A stretch of DNA of 6,896 bases from contig MHEF01000003.1 in the NCBI GenBank assembly GCA_001805125.1, forward strand, positions 1 through 6,896, read 5' to 3'. A program made the position numbers and the translations under genes. Positions 1-6,862 of this stretch are shown here, piece after piece (within the stretch, counting starts at the first letter, position 1; every line of letters starts with the position of its first letter). This DNA comes from Nitrospirae bacterium RBG_13_39_12 (GTDB lineage Bacteria > Nitrospirota > Thermodesulfovibrionia > Thermodesulfovibrionales > SM23-35). Below the pieces are notes generated by a model. That model had not been told where the DNA came from. It saw only the letters and a program-made list of their open reading frames with translations, and made no database searches.

Positions 1-3
1 CAT
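1..3 (-). CDS. Start codon of the next gene of the operon (only ATG in window)
   Basis: Read on the minus strand, the last three bases of the window are ATG. They sit six bases after a perfect AGGAGG Shine-Dalgarno that is embedded in the stop codon of the preceding gene. This spacing is ideal, so the ATG is very probably the start of a further gene of the same operon, running off the left edge. Nothing of its product is visible. A branched-chain amino acid permease, a signalling protein or something unrelated are all possible. Confidence 0.6.
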
Positions 4-9
4 TTCACA

Positions 10-15
10 CCTCCT
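10..15 (-). promoter_or_regulatory. Ribosome binding site AGGAGG, overlapping the preceding stop codon
   Basis: The minus strand reads TAGGAGGTGTGAAATG. The A and G of the TAG stop codon of the two-helix membrane protein are also the first two bases of the AGGAGG core. Six bases separate the core from the ATG at the window edge. This arrangement is typical of tightly packed operon genes and suggests co-translation of the two products. Confidence 0.75.
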
Positions 16-964
16 AAGGTTTTAAGGTTGTATTGTAACCTAACCTTTCGGTGTGTCCGTTATTTCGGGGGAAGTTCAGTTGCAATAGTACGCCATTTTT
101 TTCTAGACACAAAGCGGCTTCATCTCCAGCCTTTAAAGTGTAGGGGCACTGCTTTATCCTGTCAAAATAGCTATATTCTCCGCTTACGTACTCTTGCACT
201 TGTGGCAAAAGAACTTTTACGCTACGTGACTTAAATCTATCACCAAACTGGTCTTGCGTTATACTAAATCGATCCACCAGAAGAAGATAAACTTCTGATT
301 TCTCATGGTTAAAAAAAGCAAATAGACGAACTGTTGTTTCTCCAGTAAGCCATATTTTCCACTCTTTGTTCTCAATTCGTTTTAAGAATTCTAAAATATC
401 AAGAGCAAAATTAATTGCAAATTGTTCTTTTCCTTCTCTTGCGATAGACCATAAAAGCACATTACACCAATAGTGAAAGTGTGCGTCAGGAGAAAAGAAA
501 ATTACTTGAACTTTGCAGCCTTGATTAAGATCTTTAATTGCTTTCCTCAGAGAGGAAACATTCTGTCCCAATACCCCATATCCGTATGATGGCGTTGAGA
601 GAAGAAGGTATATCTCAGCAGGTTTTCCTTTGTAGGAATGATTTTGTAAGGGTTGAACTAGGTGCTCATTAAAAATCCTCTCAAATTTACTTCTTGTATG
701 TGTAGGAAGAAGTCCGATATCTACCAGTCGCTCCTGTGTTTTTTGCGACTTTTGAGCTGCATTTGATGCTTCATATGCCGCATAAATTGCAATAATAAGT
801 CCTGCTATTTCTACTATCAAAAAGGACGTAAAGTGGTCTTTTATGTAAGAATTGTAATAGATAAACGTTGCTGAACCAATAAGGATTGCCGCTATAATTA
901 ACAATATCCATATCGAAAATCGAATAATAAATTTATGTAATACCTGCTTTAAAAGTGCGAGCAT
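14..964 (-). CDS. Uncharacterised membrane protein: two N-terminal helices plus cytoplasmic domain
   Basis: I do not recognise this family. From the ATG chosen here it is 316 residues. Two hydrophobic segments lie at about residues 13-37 and 45-66, joined by a short loop. A charged, helical stretch (AAQKSQKTQERL) then leads into a soluble domain of about 240 residues, probably cytoplasmic because the N-terminus and the region after helix 2 are both rich in Lys, Arg or Gln. The soluble part alternates predicted strands and helices (IYLLLSTPSYGYG, KVQVIFFSPDA, EVYLLLVD, SVKVLLPQV). This faintly resembles a phospholipase D-like lobe, but no HxKxxxxD motif is present. Start choice: ATG at 964 has AGGG eight bases upstream. 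A TTG at 985 would add seven residues and overlap the previous stop as TTGA, but lacks a clear ribosome binding site. The gene is coupled to the upstream binding-protein gene and to a downstream gene. Two membrane helices rule out a LivH or LivM permease. A membrane partner or effector for the binding protein is inference. Confidence 0.85.
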   Translation of the reverse strand: MLALLKQVLHKFIIRFSIWILLIIAAILIGSATFIYYNSYIKDHFTSFLIVEIAGLIIAIYAAYEASNAAQKSQKTQERLVDIGLLPTHTRSKFERIFNEHLVQPLQNHSYKGKPAEIYLLLSTPSYGYGVLGQNVSSLRKAIKDLNQGCKVQVIFFSPDAHFHYWCNVLLWSIAREGKEQFAINFALDILEFLKRIENKEWKIWLTGETTVRLFAFFNHEKSEVYLLLVDRFSITQDQFGDRFKSRSVKVLLPQVQEYVSGEYSYFDRIKQCPYTLKAGDEAALCLEKNGVLLQLNFPRNNGHTERLGYNTTLKP

Positions 965-972
965 TTTTAGTA

Positions 973-976
973 CCCT
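973..976 (-). promoter_or_regulatory. Ribosome binding site AGGG favouring the ATG start at 964
   Basis: The minus strand reads TTAGGGTACTAAAAATG, putting AGGG eight bases before the ATG. The alternative TTG start at 985 is preceded only by CATAGTGG, a poor match to the anti-Shine-Dalgarno. This makes ATG the better start, although coupling through the TTGA overlap cannot be excluded. Confidence 0.45.
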
Positions 977-981
977 AACAT

Positions 982-2130
982 TCAACCACTATGCGGTCTC
1001 CATAGAGTTCTGAATTTCCCGTTCTTTACTGTTCTAATTACAATAGGCTTAATAACATCACCATGGTCATCAAAAGACGTTAGCCCGGTAACGCCAGGGA
1101 AATTCTGAACCCCATAAATTGCATTTTTTATACATTCTCTGTCTTCTCCACATTGTTTGAGGACATGGGCGATGACATACAACCCATCGTAAGCAAGGGC
1201 TGCATATCCCTCTATTTCTCTGCCAAATCTATGTTTATATTTCTCAGCAAATTGCTGAACATTTGGATCAGACGACTCTGGATCAAAGTGATGGGGATAA
1301 ATGGCCCCTTCAGTACCTATACCTGCAATCTTCAAAATATCCGGATTTTCAAGAGGTGCACTTCCAATGAACTGTGTTTTGATACCCAACTCTCTTGCTT
1401 GTCTAAGTATATAACCTGCCTCTGTGTAGGCAGGGATAAATACACCTTGGGGCTTCAATGATCTAATCTTTGATAACTGAGTCCGGAAGTCTACGGTACC
1501 CTGTTCAAATGCTTCGCTAAATACAACTTTGCCGCCTAATTGCTTAAAATAATCCTCAAATACTTTTGCTTGGTCAACTCCATAATCATTATTAACATAT
1601 AAAATTGCTAAAGTATGTACATTTAAGTTGTTGTATACATAAGGTATAAGATATTTTAAATAGTACCGAGAATCTGGTTGTATTCGAAAAATATAATCTC
1701 CTGAATCCCGAATTTTAGGAGATTGAGCTTCAGCTAAAATTGGCGTATGGGTTTTTTCCGCTATTGGGGCTTGCGCTAAGACACAAGAAGAAGCCCAAGA
1801 ACCAAAAACAATAGGAACCTTCTCAATGGTTACAAATTTTTGCATTGCATTTGCAGCAGCTTTAGGGTCTGCCTGGTCATCTTCATAAATGATAAGCAAT
1901 TTCTTGCCATTAATGCCTCCTTGATTATTTATCTCTTGTCGCGCCATTTCTAACGAATCTCGTATCCATTGGCCATATTGTCCAGATTGACCTGTCAACG
2001 GCAATATCGCCCCTATTTTTATCTCCTTCTCCTCTTTCTTCGCACACCCGAAAGAAAATACCATCAGGAAAGCTATAAGGAGTGAAATTAAAGCAAGGAC
2101 TGCGGAGGACTTATGATTGATTTTTCTCAT
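982..2130 (-). CDS. Branched-chain amino acid-type ABC substrate-binding protein (Peripla_BP_6), probable lipoprotein
   Basis: This 382-residue protein has the LivJ/LivK type I periplasmic-binding fold and should capture an amino acid or similar small ligand outside the cytoplasmic membrane. Residues 1-28 form a signal peptide: MRKINHK, a hydrophobic core, then SFG before Cys29, a somewhat atypical lipobox because Phe occupies the -2 position. The charged KKEEKE linker after the Cys is usual for lipoproteins. Family hallmarks include IGAILPLTG (39-47), the GxxGxxGGINGKK region (about 63-77), a GSWASS segment (110-115) where this family commonly contacts the ligand's amino acid moiety, YVNNDYG (178-184), AYDGLY (313-318) and FDDHGD (353-358). 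Cys328 and Cys333 could form a disulfide. The ligand cannot be assigned. The gene has its own promoter and a strong Shine-Dalgarno, and its stop overlaps or nearly touches the next gene. No permease or ATPase gene is visible, so the role may be transport with components outside the window, or ligand sensing. Confidence 0.95.
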   Translation of the reverse strand: MRKINHKSSAVLALISLLIAFLMVFSFGCAKKEEKEIKIGAILPLTGQSGQYGQWIRDSLEMARQEINNQGGINGKKLLIIYEDDQADPKAAANAMQKFVTIEKVPIVFGSWASSCVLAQAPIAEKTHTPILAEAQSPKIRDSGDYIFRIQPDSRYYLKYLIPYVYNNLNVHTLAILYVNNDYGVDQAKVFEDYFKQLGGKVVFSEAFEQGTVDFRTQLSKIRSLKPQGVFIPAYTEAGYILRQARELGIKTQFIGSAPLENPDILKIAGIGTEGAIYPHHFDPESSDPNVQQFAEKYKHRFGREIEGYAALAYDGLYVIAHVLKQCGEDRECIKNAIYGVQNFPGVTGLTSFDDHGDVIKPIVIRTVKNGKFRTLWRPHSG

Positions 2131-2138
2131 CCCGTTAG

Positions 2139-2146
2139 ACCTCCTT
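2139..2146 (-). promoter_or_regulatory. Strong ribosome binding site AAGGAGGT of the binding-protein gene
   Basis: The minus strand reads AAGGAGGTCTAACGGGATG. It is a full match to the anti-Shine-Dalgarno sequence, eight bases before the ATG at 2130, and fixes that start codon. Confidence 0.85.
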
Positions 2147-2157
2147 TTTCAAGTTTA

Positions 2158-2209
2158 TGAGTTAATGAGTTCTTGAGTTGTTTGAGTTATCTATTACCAT
2201 TCACGAGTT
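2158..2209. repeat. Tandem TGAGTT repeats, period 8-9, in the leader of the binding-protein gene
   Basis: On the plus strand, TGAGTT occurs at 2158-2163, 2166-2171, 2174-2179 and 2183-2188, giving steps of 8, 8 and 9 bases. A fifth, imperfect copy (CGAGTT) lies at 2204-2209. In the mRNA sense this is a series of AACTCA units between the promoter and the Shine-Dalgarno, inside the untranslated leader. It could be a degenerate microsatellite, a cluster of protein or RNA binding sites, or a genome-wide spacer repeat. No role can be assigned. Confidence 0.7.
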
Positions 2210-2231
2210 AAAGTTACACAACCGTTGAAAA

Positions 2232-2260
2232 ATTATACATTTTTCCCTCTGTTAAGGCAA
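2232..2260 (-). promoter_or_regulatory. Sigma-70-type promoter for the binding-protein operon
   Basis: On the minus strand, a -35 box TTGCCT (2260-2255, four of six consensus bases) is followed by exactly 17 bases and then a perfect -10 box TATAAT (2237-2232). Transcription would start near 2225, leaving a leader of roughly 95 bases before the ATG at 2130. The promoter begins 14 bases after the stop codon of the NTPase gene. The binding-protein operon can therefore be expressed independently of the upstream defence-like genes. No hairpin-plus-U-run terminator is visible between them, so read-through is also possible. Confidence 0.65.
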
Positions 2261-2274
2261 TTTATTTTATTACT

Positions 2275-5200
2275 TTATAGAGATAAATCTAATATAAACA
2301 TTTTGACATCAGTAATATCTGGCACCCCCGCCTTTATTTGATCTGCCTGGTCTTGTAACTGTTTTTTTAATTCTTCAATATTCATTTTTAGAGTTTTTGC
2401 CTTTCGCTTATCATTATTATCCCATTTCTCACACACATACCATCCAACCAGATAAATACCGGTTTTTAAACCATTTTTTATCACATAAGTGTTTACCAAT
2501 TGATTTTCCATAGCTGTTAAAAGTTCCTCATGCCAACATCCCTTAACTTCTATAACAGTTGTTAGGGTTCTTATATCCTCAGTTTTTCCAACCGGTGAAA
2601 CCGCATTAATGTAAATATCAGTCTTCATCCCTTTTTGAATCTGAACTTCTCGATTGATGATAATGCATTTATTTACAAGATATTCTTCAAGGCGTCTTGC
2701 AATGTCATTGGACAAATATTCCTCATCTTTTGGATAAAAGATTAGCTTATGACCTTCTTTATAATAGTTCCAAAGGAGTTCAGCAGGCTTTGTTTTGCCT
2801 TGATAATACTCTTGAACCTTCTGTAAAGCCTCAAGGACAACTGATAACAATTGTTCCTCACTCTCCACAAATCTTTTACTATGATCCTGCAAAAGGTTAA
2901 TAACCTGCGCTGGGGTCGGTGGAATCCATGTCTTTCTTAGCATGTTCGCTTGTGCTTCCTTTAATCTCCAGACAATCCATGGGCGTTGAGAAGGTAGCTT
3001 GTTAATAATATCTTCAAGGGCAAAGCAAGCTTCTTTTGTACCTTTATTGACCAATTTTATCAATAAAGCATTTCTAAGTTGACCAAGGCTATATCGAGAA
3101 GTGACTAAGCCTTCCAATGGAGGATCTTTTTCCGGAGGATACTTGTTGCTCATTAACACGTAAAACTCTGATAGCTGTTTCTCTTCAAAATTATCTGCAA
3201 AAATATCGTCATGCAGTCCGGTCATATCCGCCAAATTTACAAGGACATCATTTGTTAACTCTGGATGTTCCAGGAAAAATGTCCATATAAGAGACCAGTG
3301 CTTTGCTCCCCAATGTTTCAGAAGAAGAGCGAACAATCTTGTTAGCAGCTTAGTGTCAGAGATGTTATTTTCTTTCAATTGTGCAATTTTTTCGATAAGT
3401 ATTGCATCAACATCAGACACCTTTATATCAATCAGAAACTCCACAATATCTCTCAGTGCCTCTGGATTTAAATCTTTTGTTTTTATTTTATCCGTAATGA
3501 TTTGAGTTAAATCACTATTACAACAATTTTTGTAATTAGAAATGAAATTAACCCTTCCGGTTCTTTCATATTCATAATTTAACAACCGCTGAAAATATGA
3601 TTTTGTCATTTCTGGCACTTTTTGATATGCAAGATTAAACAGCCAACAAAATGATTCTCGATCATCAAATGACGGGTTATCTATAATATGAGGAATAAAC
3701 CCTTTCCAAATGTTATTAGGCATATTGTCGATGAATTCCTTGTCCTCAGCAACAAGTCTAATAGCCATATATATTGATATAATCTCCCATGTATATCGAT
3801 TTTTCCCAAACCATTCTTCACTTTCAGGTATAAAATTTAATACAAAACGTTTTGCTGCATCCTTTATACGAATTTGTTTCACTGCATCAGACTCTTGCCA
3901 ACCTGGAGTATCCTGTATATTATATGGCCATTTATTAAGTTCTCCTGTGCTTTGGTTAACTGAGAGATGGTAAATGAGATTAATCCACTCTTCGATAACG
4001 CCGTGTTCAATTTGACGAAGACTCATTTCTATCTTTTCAGATATAGGTGGCACTGGAGTCTTCTCTATCTTTCCCTTCTCCCACCGAAGTCTCTCAAAAT
4101 AATTCTCTTTGGCATCTCTGCTGTGTTCGGAATCTAATTCCCAAAATGCAAGGTATTTTTCCTGAAGAATGGGCATTCGTAACCGCACGTCAAGAAAATT
4201 TTCAATCCACTCTCTCGGGTGGTCTTCCCTTAAAGTATTCATAATATACGCTGCCCACAATCCTTGTATTGCAGGATCTGCAGCTTCAATTTGTTCAAGC
4301 AACCACGGAAAATCACTGTCTAATAATAGTGGTGTTTGACCATATGCAAGCCTACCACAAATCTTTTCATTAATCTCAGTATTTTCAATCATAAATTTGA
4401 CAATTTGTTGTCGTTTACTTTGATCTGATGATATGGCTTCCCAAACTTTTCGTTCACATAGAGGCTTGTGATTCTTAATCCTGAATATAAACAGCTTAGA
4501 CAGGCTATCGAGAACTGTCATATCCGGAATTTGAGACCATGCAAAGGTCACTATTTCATCTGCAATTATTGATAACGGATTTAATCCTCCCTCCTCATAT
4601 GGCCAGTCCATGATGATCTTAATTGCATCCGATATTTGAGGGGCTAAAACTGAAGAAGCCAAATTTGGGACAACATCATATTTTAAAAACCAAAAGTATG
4701 TTGTGGTTCCAATTATATTTTTTGCAGGAACAGTAATATTTTTCAATAGTTCGATACCGCTCCAATGCTTAGGCCACATGCATTTTATGCCGAAAGCTCG
4801 CAGTCGATCATCGGGATCTTTACCTGCTACACCTCTGGCAAGAGGTTCCAGTTCCTTTTTAAATTCCTCATCAGCTATTTTCAAAACTGCTGAAGCAGCT
4901 TGTACTCTTATGTTGTAATCCTCCATTTGATCCAAAGCAATTTCTACAAGAATTTCCTGAAGGCTTTTCACATTACATGCTTCTGAAATTTCAATAGACA
5001 CACTACGTGGGATAAACGACAATCCTTTATCTACAAGATATGGGGCCAGTTGTTCCGCAATCTTAGGATGAGAAAGCTTATTGTAATATTCTCTGAAGTT
5101 CCTGTCATCGAAAATATCTTCATTTTTGAATCTTATGAGCAACTCTGATACAAGTTTTTCTTTTGTTTCGTCATTTACTCTGGTAACGTCACTCCTTAAT

Positions 5201-6456
5201 AAAATCTCGGGTTCTATAGATACAACCCAGGTGAATAAGTCATGTCTCTGTCCCGCTAACCATGATATTGTTTCGTGTAACTGAGGAATAATTTTATTCA
5301 TATCATTTGGATGAGCAAAAAGGGCTTTAGTCTGCTCAATCGGCGCAGTTTTTAAATAAGTGGCAGCTAAAAACTCGGCATAGGTCTGATGAGCAAAACC
5401 CATGAGATGTGCTCCACGTGAAGTAAAAAGTCCCGTGTTTAAAGTTTCCCTTATGGATTTTTCGGCCACTTCAAAATAATCTGAAGCTAATTTTTCTTTT
5501 CCTCCTACTATTTCTTTGATATCAACGTAATCTTCAGTCAAATGGCCATAAATAATATCTGTATTAATGGCAAATCTATTACTTATGACCAAAGCAGCAG
5601 CTATTCGTGATGCAATTATAAACCTTTGCTCTGCAGAGGTAGAATAACGCCCATCTTTAGTGCTCATTTCACGTCTCTCTAAATCAGGATCTTCACACAG
5701 GTATAAACAGCCTTTCTTATATAATTCAGTCTGAGATGCAGGGAAACCACTTTCTTTTTTAAAAAGTTTAAGTAAAAGATTGAGCGTTATTGGCTTTGAT
5801 GCAAGAGGCCCAGCATTTTTTTCATCAATAGCTCTAATGAATTCAGCTGCATTAATATCGAATATATTCGCGGCATCCTGCACATCTCGCAATCGCAATG
5901 GTACAAGTTCATAAGCCTTGACTTTATCATGACCCCACAATTGCTCTAATCCTTCTTTAAAACTCCACAGCCATTCTGCTGTTCGACAGGCTATTCTCAA
6001 AGAAAGTTGTTCTATAGAAGACTTTTTTAACCCATCTAATATCAACGGTGTTATATTCGGTATTCTAAGGCGGGCTTCATCCAAACTATCTATAAAAAGA
6101 TAAAGCTTATTCTTTCCTTGCTGAAACTTTTTCCATGTTTCAGACTTGAAAAGGTCATCCCATAATCGTTGTTCACTTCCGTAAGCTTTCAGGTCGATGT
6201 ATAGAATTTCATCCTCTCCAGAAACTCCTTTCTTAAGGTTGTCTATTTCATCCTCAATAGCTTGTGATTTTCCAATACCAGGCTCACCGAGAAGTATAAG
6301 ACATGGCATATCCTGAATCTTCTCAAAGCTAACAACATTGGGATTTAAATACTTTCCGTACTCACCTTCAGGGTTCTCAAGATAACCACTTTTGTCTAAA
6401 GAGAAAGTTCCTTCAGGAGGGCACCAAAAACGTTTCCATGGGAATTTTTGATTCAT
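2275..6456 (-). CDS. Large NACHT/STAND-type NTPase with C-terminal PD-(D/E)xK nuclease-like domain
   Basis: This 1393-residue, probably cytoplasmic protein has three parts. (1) The NTPase starts almost at the N-terminus. It has a Walker A GEPGIGKS (57-64, Lys63), a Walker B LYLFIDSLDE (118-127, NACHT-style DxxDE), a CRTAEW sensor-like segment (157-162), a KPITLNLLL helix (221-229) and FAHQTYAEFLAATYL (354-368), the winged-helix motif common after NACHT modules. (2) About 870 residues are mainly helical, with HEAT-like stretches (about 506-575) including a DPDDRLRAFGIKCMWP segment (547-562). (3) From about 1244 to 1345 lies a restriction-endonuclease-like core: NREVQI, then TDIYI (Asp1280), IEVKG (Glu1303, Lys1305) and ENQL (Gln1319). 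The start is fixed by a TAA two codons upstream, although no Shine-Dalgarno is evident. STAND proteins are ligand-triggered oligomerising switches, and many bacterial ones, such as Avs, provide anti-phage defence. Here sensing by the repeats and nucleic-acid cleavage by the C-terminus are inferred. Confidence 0.9.
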   Translation of the reverse strand: MNQKFPWKRFWCPPEGTFSLDKSGYLENPEGEYGKYLNPNVVSFEKIQDMPCLILLGEPGIGKSQAIEDEIDNLKKGVSGEDEILYIDLKAYGSEQRLWDDLFKSETWKKFQQGKNKLYLFIDSLDEARLRIPNITPLILDGLKKSSIEQLSLRIACRTAEWLWSFKEGLEQLWGHDKVKAYELVPLRLRDVQDAANIFDINAAEFIRAIDEKNAGPLASKPITLNLLLKLFKKESGFPASQTELYKKGCLYLCEDPDLERREMSTKDGRYSTSAEQRFIIASRIAAALVISNRFAINTDIIYGHLTEDYVDIKEIVGGKEKLASDYFEVAEKSIRETLNTGLFTSRGAHLMGFAHQTYAEFLAATYLKTAPIEQTKALFAHPNDMNKIIPQLHETISWLAGQRHDLFTWVVSIEPEILLRSDVTRVNDETKEKLVSELLIRFKNEDIFDDRNFREYYNKLSHPKIAEQLAPYLVDKGLSFIPRSVSIEISEACNVKSLQEILVEIALDQMEDYNIRVQAASAVLKIADEEFKKELEPLARGVAGKDPDDRLRAFGIKCMWPKHWSGIELLKNITVPAKNIIGTTTYFWFLKYDVVPNLASSVLAPQISDAIKIIMDWPYEEGGLNPLSIIADEIVTFAWSQIPDMTVLDSLSKLFIFRIKNHKPLCERKVWEAISSDQSKRQQIVKFMIENTEINEKICGRLAYGQTPLLLDSDFPWLLEQIEAADPAIQGLWAAYIMNTLREDHPREWIENFLDVRLRMPILQEKYLAFWELDSEHSRDAKENYFERLRWEKGKIEKTPVPPISEKIEMSLRQIEHGVIEEWINLIYHLSVNQSTGELNKWPYNIQDTPGWQESDAVKQIRIKDAAKRFVLNFIPESEEWFGKNRYTWEIISIYMAIRLVAEDKEFIDNMPNNIWKGFIPHIIDNPSFDDRESFCWLFNLAYQKVPEMTKSYFQRLLNYEYERTGRVNFISNYKNCCNSDLTQIITDKIKTKDLNPEALRDIVEFLIDIKVSDVDAILIEKIAQLKENNISDTKLLTRLFALLLKHWGAKHWSLIWTFFLEHPELTNDVLVNLADMTGLHDDIFADNFEEKQLSEFYVLMSNKYPPEKDPPLEGLVTSRYSLGQLRNALLIKLVNKGTKEACFALEDIINKLPSQRPWIVWRLKEAQANMLRKTWIPPTPAQVINLLQDHSKRFVESEEQLLSVVLEALQKVQEYYQGKTKPAELLWNYYKEGHKLIFYPKDEEYLSNDIARRLEEYLVNKCIIINREVQIQKGMKTDIYINAVSPVGKTEDIRTLTTVIEVKGCWHEELLTAMENQLVNTYVIKNGLKTGIYLVGWYVCEKWDNNDKRKAKTLKMNIEELKKQLQDQADQIKAGVPDITDVKMFILDLSL

Positions 6457-6499
6457 TGTTTATCTAATGCGCAAGCTGTATCATATTCTACTAAAGCTA

Positions 6500-6862
6500 T
6501 TACCAAAGATTTACAGGCAATTCGAGTTTTGTAATTAAAGGGGCAAGAATGGATTCAGCAAGCCTCTGATTGAATTTGACCGCCTCCTGGAATTTCAACC
6601 AATTACTATCCTTGAAGCCTTCTTTCCAAAGATACTCAATCCTCTCCTCAGATGTGCCGATATTTTCTCTTCTGTATATTACTGCTTCATCGAACCAGGT
6701 ATCCTCATCATAATCTCTGAAAGCCTCTTTAGTTAGCCTCCGATATGGAGGATTTTCATTTCTAAGAATAATATGGCTTCCTGTTTGATGGTCTATAAAA
6801 TAGCCTATTTTCTTTAATATTTTGCAGAGTTCTTGCCCTGAAATTACAGGTAATTTACTCAG
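6500..6862 (-). CDS. hicA: HicA-like toxin with CTG start and unusual C-terminal extension
   Basis: The frame has 120 codons. Residues 1-44 match the HicA mRNA-interferase pattern: SKLPVISGQELCKILKKIG (first helix), then a strand carrying the catalytic-type His30 in QTGSHIILR, then PPYRRLT. HicA toxins are normally 60-85 residues and continue with a VPxH strand and a KPGTLRxIL helix. Both are absent here and are replaced by about 76 acidic, aromatic-rich residues (for example DEDTWFDEAV and KFNQRLAES) that I do not recognise. There is no ATG, GTG or TTG before codon 89. The CTG at the normal HicA start position lies six bases after AGAGGT and overlaps the upstream hicB stop as CTGA, where related loci usually have ATGA or GTGA. 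The toxin may use CTG weakly, may have been silenced by loss of its start codon, or may reflect a base error. It lies 43 bases before the NTPase gene on the same strand. The HicA identity of the N-terminus is firm, but activity is doubtful. Confidence 0.7.
   Translation of the reverse strand: MSKLPVISGQELCKILKKIGYFIDHQTGSHIILRNENPPYRRLTKEAFRDYDEDTWFDEAVIYRRENIGTSEERIEYLWKEGFKDSNWLKFQEAVKFNQRLAESILAPLITKLELPVNLW

Noticed and set aside
28..234. Plus-strand open frame of 68 codons
   Set aside because: It lies antisense to the membrane-protein gene, has no ribosome binding site and shows no family resemblance. The other plus-strand frames (1153-1461, 2697-2900, 3710-3973, 4047-4244, 4703-4918) were rejected for the same reason.
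227..325. Possible phospholipase D HKD motif in the two-helix protein (HEK followed by a later Asp)
   Set aside because: The spacing is HxKx8D rather than HxKx4D, and no following GSxN is present, so it cannot be called a catalytic HKD site.
2210..2274. Transcription terminator after the NTPase gene
   Set aside because: The only inverted repeat (CCTT...AGG) is three to four base pairs long and has no stable stem followed by a U-run in the transcript direction.
6457..6520. Possible promoter before the NTPase gene (TTTGGT, 16 bases, TATGAT)
   Set aside because: The -35 match is poor and lies within the HicA-like coding end. It is not distinguishable from AT-rich background.
6650..6730. Frameshift explaining the lost HicA C-terminus
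   Set aside because: The other two frames after RRLT give no VPxH or KPGTLR-like sequence and soon hit stops, so a simple frameshift is not supported. The current frame stays open for 76 more codons.
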